Positions 54,263 through 62,257 of a stretch of DNA of 64,000 nucleotides are shown here, piece after piece (positions within the stretch are counted from its first letter, which is position 1; every line of letters starts with the position of its first letter). The DNA is from Alphaproteobacteria bacterium. GTDB taxonomy: Bacteria > Pseudomonadota > Alphaproteobacteria > Micropepsales > Micropepsaceae. The position numbers were made by a program, and so were the translations under genes. The notes beneath the pieces are model-generated. The model did no database searches. It was not told the origin of the DNA and worked only from the letters and a program-made list of their open reading frames with translations. Location: the NCBI GenBank assembly GCA_947465395.1, contig CANIAL010000004.1:62001-126000 (forward strand). The letters are read 5' to 3'.

Positions 54263-54562
54263 ATGGCCGTGGACGGAAAATGGGAAATCACCATCAACTC
54301 GCCGATGGGCGCGCAAAAAGCCGTGCTGGACATCAAGGCCGATGGGCCTGCGCTGTCGGGTACCCAGACCGCCATGTCCTCCACCCAGCCCATCGCCAAT
54401 GGCAAGGTTGAGGGCAACGCCCTTTCCTGGTCGGCCCAGATCACCAATCCCATGCCCATGACGCTGGAGTTTTCCGGCACCGTGGACGGCGACAAGCTGG
54501 CCGGCAGCGTCAAGGCCGGCAGCTTTGGTTCCTTCCCCTTTTCGGGCGGCCGCAGCGCCTAG
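54263..54562 (+). CDS. Small beta-rich hypothetical protein (99 aa)
   Basis: A short soluble protein with repeated beta strands (GKWEITINSPMGAQKAVLDI, GNALSWSAQITNPMPMTLEF, GTVDGDKLAGSVKAGSFGSF). The pattern of W.....SP.G....L.L...G..L.G....... is shared with small domains found downstream of amidohydrolases and elsewhere, function unknown. It has an excellent RBS (AAAAGGAG, 54247-54254) and is separated from psd by 34 bases, perhaps sharing a transcript. Confidence 0.75.
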   Translation: MAVDGKWEITINSPMGAQKAVLDIKADGPALSGTQTAMSSTQPIANGKVEGNALSWSAQITNPMPMTLEFSGTVDGDKLAGSVKAGSFGSFPFSGGRSA

Positions 54563-54596
54563 GACGTTCAGGCGTTATTGAGCCGGGAGTGAAGCA

Positions 54597-55244
54597 ATGC
54601 CCATCCACCGCGAAGGTTGGCCGTTCATCGCATTATTCGCAGCCGCGAATGTGCTGGCGTTCCTGTTCGCGCCCCTTCTTGGCTACCTCTTCCTGCCGCT
54701 GACCATCTGGTGCGTGGCCTTCTTCCGTGACCCGGAACGCCAGACGCCGGACGCGCCCGGCCTGATCATTTCCCCCGCCGACGGCAAGCTGCTGCCGGTG
54801 GTGGAAGCGGTGCCGCCCGCCGAGCTGGGCATGGGCGATGCGCCGCGCCCGCGCCTGTCCGTCTTCATGAATGTCTTCAATGTGCATGTGAACCGCAGCC
54901 CGGTTTCCGCCAGCCTGGTGACGCGGGCCTATCGCCCGGGAAAATTCTTCAACGCTTCTTTCGACAAGGCCAGCGCCGACAATGAACGTATGTCGCTGCG
55001 CCTGCGTCCCGATGGCGTGGCGGGCGACGCACGCGACCTGGCCGTAGTGCAGATCGCAGGACTGGTGGCGCGGCGCATTGTCTGTGACGCCGTGCAGGGC
55101 CAAAGCATGCGCCGGGGCGAACGCTTCGGCATTATCCGTTTCGGCAGCCGGGTGGATGTCTATCTGCCGCCGGGCTGCACCATCATCGCGGTGCCTGGCG
55201 CCATGGTGCGGGGCGGCGAGACAATATTGGCGAGGTTTGATTGA
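54597..55244 (+). CDS. psd: Phosphatidylserine decarboxylase (short type)
   Basis: Makes phosphatidylethanolamine from phosphatidylserine; 215 residues. N-terminal hydrophobic segment (FIALFAAANVLAFLFAPLLGYLF), FFRDPERQTPDAPGLIISPA, VFMNVFNVHVNRSPV and the self-cleavage site GIIRFGSRVDVYLPPG, where Gly-Ser yields the pyruvoyl group. The shortened architecture is the PSD-A/archaeal-like class. It overlaps pssA, which supplies its substrate. Confidence 0.95.
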   Translation: MPIHREGWPFIALFAAANVLAFLFAPLLGYLFLPLTIWCVAFFRDPERQTPDAPGLIISPADGKLLPVVEAVPPAELGMGDAPRPRLSVFMNVFNVHVNRSPVSASLVTRAYRPGKFFNASFDKASADNERMSLRLRPDGVAGDARDLAVVQIAGLVARRIVCDAVQGQSMRRGERFGIIRFGSRVDVYLPPGCTIIAVPGAMVRGGETILARFD

Positions 55245-56104
55245 GCGATCCTCATGCCCATGAGGTGAAGCCCCCGCGCGCGCGCGGCAGCCGCAGGGCC
55301 AAGGCGCGCCAGATGGTGGCCGCGCGGCTGGAAAAACTGGAAGACCTGTCCATCAGCAAGCTGGTGCCGTCCACGCTTACGCTGCTGGGCCTGTGCAGCG
55401 GCGCCACCGCCATTCGTTTCGCGCTGGCCGCGGAATGGCACCATGCGGTAATGGCGGTGATCTTCGCCATGATCTTCGACATGCTGGATGGCCGTGCGGC
55501 GCGGGCATTCGGCGCCGATACGCGTTTCGGCGCGCAACTGGATTCGCTGGCCGACCTGGTCAGTTTCGGCATCGCGCCCGCTGTTGTCATGTACACCTGG
55601 ACGCTTTCATCCATGGGCGATGCGGGCTGGGTGGCGGCGCTTATCTTCTGCGCCTGCAGCGCCATTCGCCTGGCGCGCTTCAATGTGCAAAGCGCCCGCG
55701 ACGAAGGCGCCACCAAGGCCAGTCCCTATTTCGTCGGCCTGCCCACCCCGGCGGCGGCCTGCATGATGCTGTTGCCGCTGCTTTTGAGTTTTCAGTGGCA
55801 GGTGCCGCTGCATGGCGGCTTTGCCTGGGCGCATGAACCCTGGCTGTCGGGCGTGATGATCGCGCTGACATCGGTCCTGATGGTCAGCCGCGTTCCCACC
55901 CCGTCCATCAAGCATATGCGGCTGCAGCGCGAGCACCGCTTTGTCGCTGGCGTCTGTGGCGGCTTGCTGGTGGCGCTGTTGATCCTGTGGCCATGGGCGA
56001 CGCTGACCATCGGACTTCTGATTTATGTCGCCACCATTCCGGTTGCGGTCATAATCCATCGTCCCAGGCCCGCGCCGCCCAAATCGGCGTCACACTCGAT
56101 CTAG
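55241..56104 (+). CDS. pssA: CDP-diacylglycerol-serine O-phosphatidyltransferase
   Basis: Integral membrane enzyme of 287 residues that makes phosphatidylserine. The CDP-alcohol phosphatidyltransferase signature is DMLDGRAARAFGADTRFGAQ continuing LDSLADLVSFGIAPA (D-x2-DG-x2-AR...G-x3-D-x3-D). Eight or so hydrophobic helices follow. The start is a TTG at 55241 overlapping the psd stop, favoured by the coupling; an internal ATG (about 55312) is an alternative. Confidence 0.93.
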   Translation: MSDPHAHEVKPPRARGSRRAKARQMVAARLEKLEDLSISKLVPSTLTLLGLCSGATAIRFALAAEWHHAVMAVIFAMIFDMLDGRAARAFGADTRFGAQLDSLADLVSFGIAPAVVMYTWTLSSMGDAGWVAALIFCACSAIRLARFNVQSARDEGATKASPYFVGLPTPAAACMMLLPLLLSFQWQVPLHGGFAWAHEPWLSGVMIALTSVLMVSRVPTPSIKHMRLQREHRFVAGVCGGLLVALLILWPWATLTIGLLIYVATIPVAVIIHRPRPAPPKSASHSI

Positions 56105-56120
56105 TCCAGTACCCGTTGCC

Positions 56121-56675
56121 CTAGTAACCGTTGCTGGGACCATTCTGGAAATTATAGCCATGCCACGGATTGAAGCGCGTGGGGCCATAGCCGCCCTGCG
56201 GGCCGGGCATGTTGGAAAAGCTCTGGTCGTAAGTGTTGTAGGTGGGACCGTTCTGGCCATTGCCGGCGGTGGCGAAATGCACCTGGCCATAGCCGTCCAT
56301 GTAGCCCTGGTCGGCCTGGTTGTAACCCACGCCGCCGCCGCAATTGGCGTCCACGCGGCCAAGCACCTGCTGGCCGCCATAGCCGCCGCCATAGCTGCCG
56401 TCCTGGTAGCCGCCGATGTTTCCATCATGCGGTGCTTCCACCCAGGGCTGGGCTTGGCTGATCACTGTGACCTCGCGCACCGCACTGGCGGAACGGTAAT
56501 CGTAATAGGACTGGGCATATTCCGCGCCGGCATCCGAACTCATGCGCGCCGGGGCATGGCGCGCGACCGGCTTGCACACGCAATCGCATGCATTGCCGGC
56601 CAGGGCAGAAGTGGAAATCACAAGGCTGGTCAGAAGCGCGCCCGCAATCGGGGCGGCGTGGAAGCGTATCGTCAC
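56121..56675 (-). CDS. Secreted Gly/Tyr/Asn-rich hypothetical protein
   Basis: Protein of 184 residues with a signal peptide (APIAGALLTSLVISTSALAG) and a cysteine cluster (ACDCVCKP) right after cleavage. The rest is rich in Gly, Tyr, Asn and Gln without a clear fold (for example GGYQDGSYGGGYGGQQVLG, NGQNGPTYNTYDQSF). Low complexity and predicted export suggest a surface or extracellular protein. No family recognised; the gene stands alone, facing away from the ZIP gene. Confidence 0.75.
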   Translation of the reverse strand: MTIRFHAAPIAGALLTSLVISTSALAGNACDCVCKPVARHAPARMSSDAGAEYAQSYYDYRSASAVREVTVISQAQPWVEAPHDGNIGGYQDGSYGGGYGGQQVLGRVDANCGGGVGYNQADQGYMDGYGQVHFATAGNGQNGPTYNTYDQSFSNMPGPQGGYGPTRFNPWHGYNFQNGPSNGY

Positions 56676-56746
56676 CGCACTCTCCTTTGATCGTTAAAGC
56701 GTGCGGGGCAAACGACGCGCTGTTTCAATACGGGACGTTCTATAAT

Positions 56747-56771
56747 GGAACACCATCCCCGCAAAGAAGTT
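56747..56771 (+). promoter_or_regulatory. Possible EcfG promoter upstream of ZIP gene
   Basis: GGAAC (56747-56751), 16 bases, AGTT (56768-56771), about 120 bases before the ZIP start. A TATAAT overlaps just upstream (56741-56746). A chance match is possible, as the distance is long and no gene begins nearby. Confidence 0.3.
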
Positions 56772-56889
56772 TGGCGGACGATGGTTAAAACCGGCGATTT
56801 CCCCATGTTTTCAAGGGGTTTGGCGGTTTGCGCTTTCCGTGGGCCAAAAAAACATGCCATAGAACAGCAGGCTTGGGGGACATGCGGCC

Positions 56890-57606
56890 ATGACGGCCCT
56901 TCTGGTGATGGGAATAGCGCTTTGCGCGGCGGGTGCCACCTTTCTGGGCGGTCTTCTGGCGTTGTCGCTGCGCGAGCGGGTGCCGATGGTGCTGGGCTTC
57001 AGCGCGGGCGCGGTGATCGGCGTCGCCTTTTTCGATCTTCTGCCCGAAGCCTTGGCGGTGCCGCAGCAACTCTATTCGTCCCGGGCCATTATCGCGGCGG
57101 CGGCGCTGGGGTTCTTTCTCTATGTGCTGCTGGACCGGCTGCTGTTGAAATCCCATGCGGGCGGCAATGATCCGCGCCGCGCCATGATCGGGGCGGGCAG
57201 TTTTTCCGCGCACAGCCTGCTGGATGGTTTTGCCATCGGTATCGCCTTCCAGGCGGGGCAGAGCATCGGGCTGGTGGTGGCCGCCGCCGTGCTGGTGCAT
57301 GATTTTTCCGATGGCCTCAACACCGTCAATGTGGTGACCAGGAACGGCGGCAGCCGCAAGACCGCGATACGATGGCTGGCTGTGGACGCAAGCGCGCCCG
57401 TGATAGGCGCAGGCCTGAGCCTGCTGGTGTCGCTGAACCAGACCTGGCTGGCGCTGCTGCTGGGCGGCTTTGCCGGTTTCTTTTTGTATATCGGCGCCAG
57501 CGATCTGCTGCCCGAAAGCCAGCGCAGCCATCCCGATGCGCGCACGGCGCTGGCCACCGTGGCGGGCGCGGGGCTTCTCTACATCGTCACGACGATAGCG
57601 CTCTAA
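56890..57606 (+). CDS. ZIP-family metal transporter
   Basis: Transporter of 238 residues with about eight helices. ZIP signatures are GFSAGAVIGVAFFDLLPEAL, the helix-IV motif FSAHSLLDGFAIGIAFQAG and HDFSDGLNTVNVV, with His/Asp residues that bind zinc or another divalent metal. The loop between helices III and IV is short and carries no His-rich stretch. No regulator is seen nearby. The gene ends at a strong terminator. Confidence 0.88.
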   Translation: MTALLVMGIALCAAGATFLGGLLALSLRERVPMVLGFSAGAVIGVAFFDLLPEALAVPQQLYSSRAIIAAAALGFFLYVLLDRLLLKSHAGGNDPRRAMIGAGSFSAHSLLDGFAIGIAFQAGQSIGLVVAAAVLVHDFSDGLNTVNVVTRNGGSRKTAIRWLAVDASAPVIGAGLSLLVSLNQTWLALLLGGFAGFFLYIGASDLLPESQRSHPDARTALATVAGAGLLYIVTTIAL

Positions 57607-57610
57607 AAGA

Positions 57611-57641
57611 AAAAGGCGCCGGTCGTGAAACCGGCGCCTTT
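57611..57641. terminator. Bidirectional intrinsic terminator
   Basis: AAAAGGCGCCGGT (57611-57623) and ACCGGCGCCTTT (57630-57641) form a 12-bp stem with loop CGTGAA; T-runs follow on both strands. It serves the convergent ZIP and PQQ-dehydrogenase genes. Confidence 0.9.
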
Positions 57642-57663
57642 CTATTTTTAGAGACTAAGACCC

Positions 57664-59745
57664 TTACCCATTATCCGGCAAGGCGTAGCAGATATACTCA
57701 CCCGAGTAATCGCCGCCGCTGACCGCGACGATGATGTACTGCTTGCCATTGACCATATAGGTCATGGGCGAGCCGGACTGGCCGGCGGGCATAAGCACAT
57801 TGCCGACTTCCTTGCCCGTGGCCTGGTCATAGGCGCGCAGCGGTGCGCCGCGCGGATGTTCGGCCGTGGTGGTGGGCGCCGCATCGCCCGCGATCACCAG
57901 CGACTTGGTGAGCAGCGTGCCGATATTGAAGCCGCCCTGGCCGGTGCGGGGCACGTTGATGCCCTTGAGCGCCGGGTTGTTGCGGATGGCATCGGGCGTT
58001 TCGCCATGCGGCACCTGCCAGACAATTTCACCACGATCCATGTTGATGGCGCTGATGGTGCTGTAAGGCGGCTTCACCAGCGGCAGGCCATTGATGGTGG
58101 TGACACGGCGGGCCGAAGACGCCCCGCCTTGTGCCGGCGGCGGCGCAGCGCGGCGAACCGGCGGCGGCGCGTCGGCGCTGGAGTCGGTGCCGGCGGCGTT
58201 GACCATGGTGATGCGCTGGCCAACCTGGCCCACCACATAAGGCAGGTCTGACAGGCCCGGAGGCGGCGGCAGCAGGCCCGTGATGGAAAGGCAGGAATTG
58301 CAGGCATAGGTGTAGACGGTGTGGTTCTCCGGATTGAAGGAACCGCCCGGCCAGTTGGTGCCACCATTGGCGGCGCCCGCCATGATGGTGCCGAATTGGC
58401 CTTCCTTGCTGACGATCGGCGGGGTGTAGATCGGCCCGATCTTGTAATTCTTCACCAGTTCCACGGCCTGCTTGCGCATGTCGGGGGTGAAATCAATCAG
58501 GTCGTCAATGCCGATGCCGGTGCGCGAATAGGCCGGCGGCTTGGAGGGAATGGGCTGGGTGGGAGCATACCATTCGCCCGGCACAGTACCCTTCTCCACT
58601 TTCCTTTCCGGGATCGGCCAGATGGGTTTGCCGGTGATGCGGTCGAACGCATAGAGCATGCCCATCTTGCTGGGCTCCACCACCGCCTTCACGGCCTTGC
58701 CGTTGACGGTGAGGTCCATCAGCAGCGGCGCCGAGGACATGTCATAGTCCCAGATCTCGTGATGGATGAACTGGAAATGCCATTTCATCTTGCCGGTCTT
58801 GAGGTCCACGGCCACGAGGCTGTTGCCGTAAAGACCATTGCCGGGACGCTTGCCGCCGAAAAAGTCAGAGGTGGGCTGTTCGACGGGAAGATAGGCCAGG
58901 CCCGCTTCCGGGTCGGCTGTGATTTCGGTCCAGATGCCGGTGTTGCCGGTATACTCGGCCGAACCGTCAAGCCAGGTTTCATAACCCGGCTCGCCCTTTT
59001 GCGGGATGGTGTTGAACTGCCACAGCTTCTTGCCAGTGCGCATGTCATAGCCGCGCGCCGAACCCTTGTTGTTGCGGAAACTGGTCGGGGTGAAGCCTTC
59101 ACGGAAGGCCGAACCCACCAGCACCACATCGCCCGCCACGGTGGGGGCCGACTGCCAGCCGATTTCGCCAGTGGTCAAGTCGGGCAGAATTTTCTGCGTG
59201 TCGTCCGCCTTCAGATCCACGGCGCCATTGTTGGTACCCCAACCAGCCACGCGCTGACCCGTCTTGGCGTCCAGGCAGATGAGCTGATAGCCCGGCGTCA
59301 CATAGACAATGCGCGCATCCTTGCCATCGCTCCAGTAAGCAGGGCCACGGCCCGAAAGCTGGCGGGGAGCAGCAGCGCCGCGCGCGCCTTCCTTTTCGCC
59401 ATGCACCCAGAGCAGCTCGCCCGTCACCGCGTCCAGCGCGATGACGGCGCGGCGCGAACCGGCGGTGGCATAGACAACGCCGCCAACCTCCAGCGGGGTG
59501 CCTTCCAATTTATATTCGGGACGGTTGCCGATATTGTCGGTCTTGAAGCGCCACACCACTTCCAGCTTGGAGAAGTTCGAGGCGTTGATCTGGTCCAAGG
59601 GGCGGTACTTGCTGCCCATCACATCGGCGGTATAGAGCGGCCAATCCACATTCTGGCCGCTGTTCTGCGCCAGCGCGGCGCCGCCCGCCAGCATCAGGCT
59701 CACCAGCCCAACGCCCGCGATCAATTTCTTCTTGCTGCCCGTCAT
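57664..59745 (-). CDS. PQQ-dependent dehydrogenase, secreted (GDH-like beta propeller)
   Basis: Periplasmic quinoprotein of 693 residues with a signal peptide (LIAGVGLVSLMLAGGAALAQ). The eight-bladed propeller repeats contain tryptophan-docking pieces (LEVVWRFKTDNIGNRP, AVDLKTGKMKWHFQFIHHEI with WDYDMSS, MDRGEIVWQVPHGETPD). This matches the membrane glucose-dehydrogenase-type PQQ enzymes, without their N-terminal helices. A Pro/Ala-rich stretch (about residues 530-555, APPPVRRAAPPPAQGG) interrupts a loop. No heme CxxCH is present. The substrate is unknown, perhaps a sugar or alcohol. Confidence 0.88.
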   Translation of the reverse strand: MTGSKKKLIAGVGLVSLMLAGGAALAQNSGQNVDWPLYTADVMGSKYRPLDQINASNFSKLEVVWRFKTDNIGNRPEYKLEGTPLEVGGVVYATAGSRRAVIALDAVTGELLWVHGEKEGARGAAAPRQLSGRGPAYWSDGKDARIVYVTPGYQLICLDAKTGQRVAGWGTNNGAVDLKADDTQKILPDLTTGEIGWQSAPTVAGDVVLVGSAFREGFTPTSFRNNKGSARGYDMRTGKKLWQFNTIPQKGEPGYETWLDGSAEYTGNTGIWTEITADPEAGLAYLPVEQPTSDFFGGKRPGNGLYGNSLVAVDLKTGKMKWHFQFIHHEIWDYDMSSAPLLMDLTVNGKAVKAVVEPSKMGMLYAFDRITGKPIWPIPERKVEKGTVPGEWYAPTQPIPSKPPAYSRTGIGIDDLIDFTPDMRKQAVELVKNYKIGPIYTPPIVSKEGQFGTIMAGAANGGTNWPGGSFNPENHTVYTYACNSCLSITGLLPPPPGLSDLPYVVGQVGQRITMVNAAGTDSSADAPPPVRRAAPPPAQGGASSARRVTTINGLPLVKPPYSTISAINMDRGEIVWQVPHGETPDAIRNNPALKGINVPRTGQGGFNIGTLLTKSLVIAGDAAPTTTAEHPRGAPLRAYDQATGKEVGNVLMPAGQSGSPMTYMVNGKQYIIVAVSGGDYSGEYICYALPDNG

Positions 59746-60006
59746 TATAAATGCCCCCTGTTGAATCCGTGCGTGCTGACAAACTATTCTGCCTTATTAT
59801 CAGGCTGGCCGGAAATGGCCCTGCGGCATCTGGACAAGGGCGCTGACGGCGTGGCCACAGGCTCGGCCTCTACCTGTAATGTATGAATATAATCAATATG
59901 TTACTTGGTATTGCGATTCGCTGATCGGCGCGGCGCCACGCCTTGGTGCGATACTCAAGCTCTCGCGGATTTGCTATGGCCTAATCACGCACCCGGAGAT
60001 ACCGCC
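59746..60006. other. Divergent control region, no gene seen
   Basis: Lies between the PQQ-dehydrogenase and amine-oxidase starts. An A/T-rich stretch (about 59876-59910, ATGAATATAATCAATATG) contrasts with the GC-rich surroundings and may hold promoters. No recognised operator, repeat or RNA. Confidence 0.4.
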
Positions 60007-61605
60007 ATGGACGACACCCAGAACGAAGTCAGCCGCCGTTCGCTGCTGAAGCTGATCGGCACCACGGCGGGCAGCGCCATGATGTACCAGACCATGGTGG
60101 CGATGGGCTGGGCCGGGACATCGGATTTCATTGCGCCGCCGAAACTGTCCGGCGACGTGAAGGGCGCCACCGTGCTGGTGCTGGGCGCGGGACTTGCCGG
60201 TCTGACCAGCGCCTATGAACTGCGCAAGGCCGGCTACAAGGTGCAGTTGCTGGAATATAATGACCGCCCCGGCGGGCGGAACTGGTCGCTGTATGGCGGC
60301 GACAGCTATACCGAGATGGGCGGCAACACCCAGCATATCGATTTCGCCAAGGGCACCTATTTCAATCCTGGTCCCTGGCGCATTCCCTATCACCATGCCG
60401 GCATCCTGCATTATTGCCGCGAGTTGAACGTGCCGCTGGAACTGTTCAACCAGGTCAACAACAACGCCTATGTCCATTCCACCAACGCCTTTGGCGGCAA
60501 GCCGAAGCGTTACCGCGAAATCTCGTCCGACTTTGACGGCGCGCTGGCGGAGATCCTGGCCAAGGCCACCAGCCAGAACAAGATCGACGGCTTTGTCACC
60601 AAGGATGAAAAAGACGGGCTGTTGCAGATACTGCGCGTCTGGGGCGCGCTGGACGAAAATTATCAATACAGGAAAAGCGACCGCGTGGGCGAGCGCCGCG
60701 GCTATGACGTGGAGCCGGGCGGCGGATTGAATTCGGTCTGGAAGAATTCCGACCCCATTCCCATGAAACAGTTGTTCTCGTCCAACATGTGGACCTCCAC
60801 CATGGCGGGACGCGGCTATGAAATGCAGATGCCGCTGTTCCAGGCAGCCGGCGGCATGGGCATGATCGGCCGCGCCTTCGGCAAGTCGCTGGACGGCATG
60901 ATCAAGTATAATTGCAAGGTCACCTCCATCCGCCAGGACAGCAAGGGCGTCACCGCCACCTTCATCGATTCCAAGAAGGGCGGCGCACCCCAGACTGCCC
61001 ATGCCGACTGGTGCATCTGCACCATCCCGGCCAGCGTGCTGGGCCAGATCGAGATGAATGTGGGCGCGCCGATGAAGAACGCCATCAACTCCCTGGCTTA
61101 TGACGCGGCCTTCAAGGTGGGCCTGCAGTTCAAGCGCCGCTTCTGGGAAGAAGATGAAGGCATTTACGGCGGCATCACCTATACCAACCAGCCCATCTCG
61201 ACCATTTCCTATCCCTCCACCGGCTACCATCAAAAGGGTCCGGGCGTGTTGCTGGGCGGCTATATTTTCGGCAGCCGCACCACCAGCTTCAATTTCGAGG
61301 CGCTGTCATCCGCCGACCAGATCAAGGCGGCCGTGGAGCAGGGATCGAAAATCCATCCGCAATATAAGAAGGAATTTCTCAACGGCGTCGGCGTGTCCTG
61401 GCACCGCGTGCCCTGGACACTTGGCTGCTCGGCCCGCTGGTCGGACGAGAACCGCGAGAAGAATTACAACAATCTCTGCGCGCTGGACGGGCGCATCGTG
61501 CTGGCGGGCGAGCACTGCTCGCGTCTGCCCGCCTGGCAGGAGGGCGCGGTTCTCTCCGCTGTCGATTCCATAACCCGCCTGCACAAGCGCGTTCTTTCAG
61601 CTTAA
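60007..61605 (+). CDS. Tat-exported FAD-dependent amine oxidase
   Basis: Flavin monoamine-oxidase-family protein of 532 residues. A twin-arginine signal (EVSRRSLLKLIGTTAGSAMM) points to export of the folded protein with its FAD. The dinucleotide motif is TVLVLGAGLAGLTSAYELRK, then LLEYNDRPGGRNWSL. The C-terminal FAD-contact motif is GRIVLAGEHCSRLPAWQEGAV. No clear subtype; similar proteins oxidise amines or amino acids. It is divergent from the PQQ dehydrogenase. A start at 60007 is chosen over 59905 because the Tat signal begins there. Confidence 0.88.
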   Translation: MDDTQNEVSRRSLLKLIGTTAGSAMMYQTMVAMGWAGTSDFIAPPKLSGDVKGATVLVLGAGLAGLTSAYELRKAGYKVQLLEYNDRPGGRNWSLYGGDSYTEMGGNTQHIDFAKGTYFNPGPWRIPYHHAGILHYCRELNVPLELFNQVNNNAYVHSTNAFGGKPKRYREISSDFDGALAEILAKATSQNKIDGFVTKDEKDGLLQILRVWGALDENYQYRKSDRVGERRGYDVEPGGGLNSVWKNSDPIPMKQLFSSNMWTSTMAGRGYEMQMPLFQAAGGMGMIGRAFGKSLDGMIKYNCKVTSIRQDSKGVTATFIDSKKGGAPQTAHADWCICTIPASVLGQIEMNVGAPMKNAINSLAYDAAFKVGLQFKRRFWEEDEGIYGGITYTNQPISTISYPSTGYHQKGPGVLLGGYIFGSRTTSFNFEALSSADQIKAAVEQGSKIHPQYKKEFLNGVGVSWHRVPWTLGCSARWSDENREKNYNNLCALDGRIVLAGEHCSRLPAWQEGAVLSAVDSITRLHKRVLSA

Positions 61606-61615
61606 CGCACTTAGG

Positions 61616-61731
61616 AAAACTCAGACCCACCCTCCCCCTCGGCGCGAAGCGCCAAGGAGGGAGAGGTGGCTGTAGCAGCGCGAAGGATGTCCGGGGGACA
61701 TCCGAGCAAAGCTGCGAAAGCCGGAGGGGGT
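61616..61731 (+). repeat. Intergenic structured repeat, copy 7
   Basis: AACTCAGACCCACCCTCCCCC, GGCGC/GCGCC hairpin, GGAGGGAGAGGTGGCTGTAG, central stem GCAGC/GCTGC with GGATGTCC-GGG-GGACATCC, ending AAAGCCGGAGGGGGTAA. The core is identical to that at 8400-8472. It lies between convergent amine-oxidase and DUF2127 genes. Confidence 0.88.
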
Positions 61732-61733
61732 AA

Positions 61734-62225
61734 TTACCAGAGTTTGATTTGAGGCCCGGGACCGAACTTCACCCTGTTGCGCCATTCGTTCAAAACAAGC
61801 GCCAAGGTCATCATGTCGAACAGCGCAAAGCTCAAAAGCCACCAGGACCAGCGCAAAGTCAGGTGATAGCCCATATAGGCCACAAAACCCGCCAGCACGG
61901 CAGCCGCGATGGGAAATATCCAGCGTCCTGCCAGCAGCAAATTGATCACGATGGCGGATTTGAGAATGCCGTGAACCAGCAGATAGAAAACGATGAAGAA
62001 GGTGGATTTCTGCGTCAGGTTATAGAACCAGTAACGCACCACCTCCACCCAGACACTGTCGGGATGGCCTTCCAGATGATGGGCAGTGGCGCGCAGCACA
62101 AGATCGTAGAGGCGGTTTGAACCGGCAAAGGCCAGGACAAGACCGGCAATGGTCTCGATCACGCCATCAAAACCCTTGATGGCAATCACCGCCAGATAGA
62201 GGCGATGAAAAATGGTGCCCGGCAT
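61734..62225 (-). CDS. DUF2127 family membrane protein
   Basis: Protein of 163 residues with about four membrane helices (for example FFIVFYLLVHGILKSAIVIN, IFPIAAAVLAGFVAYMGYHL, WWLLSFALFDMMTLALVLNE). A first segment, LYLAVIAIKGFDGVIETIAG, carries the conserved K-G-D..E pattern of DUF2127. Function unknown. The start is uncertain: ATG 62225 or GTG 62246; the sequence around them forms a strong hairpin (62215-62244). It follows the sugar-dehydrogenase-like gene on the same strand. Confidence 0.78.
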   Translation of the reverse strand: MPGTIFHRLYLAVIAIKGFDGVIETIAGLVLAFAGSNRLYDLVLRATAHHLEGHPDSVWVEVVRYWFYNLTQKSTFFIVFYLLVHGILKSAIVINLLLAGRWIFPIAAAVLAGFVAYMGYHLTLRWSWWLLSFALFDMMTLALVLNEWRNRVKFGPGPQIKLW

Positions 62226-62244
62226 GCGCGTTGTCACGCCGGGC
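62215..62244. other. Hairpin spanning the DUF2127 start
   Basis: GTGCCCGGC and GCCGGGCAC, 9-bp perfect stem with a 12-base loop (ATGCGCGTTGTC). On the minus strand it lies between the stop of the gene at 62258 and the start of DUF2127 and would bury ATG 62225 in its loop. Confidence 0.5.
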
Positions 62245-62257
62245 ACCGAAACGTTAC

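Noticed and set aside
58321..59886. 521-codon frame antisense to the PQQ dehydrogenase
   Set aside because: Same shadow effect; His/Gly/Ala-rich text with no motif.
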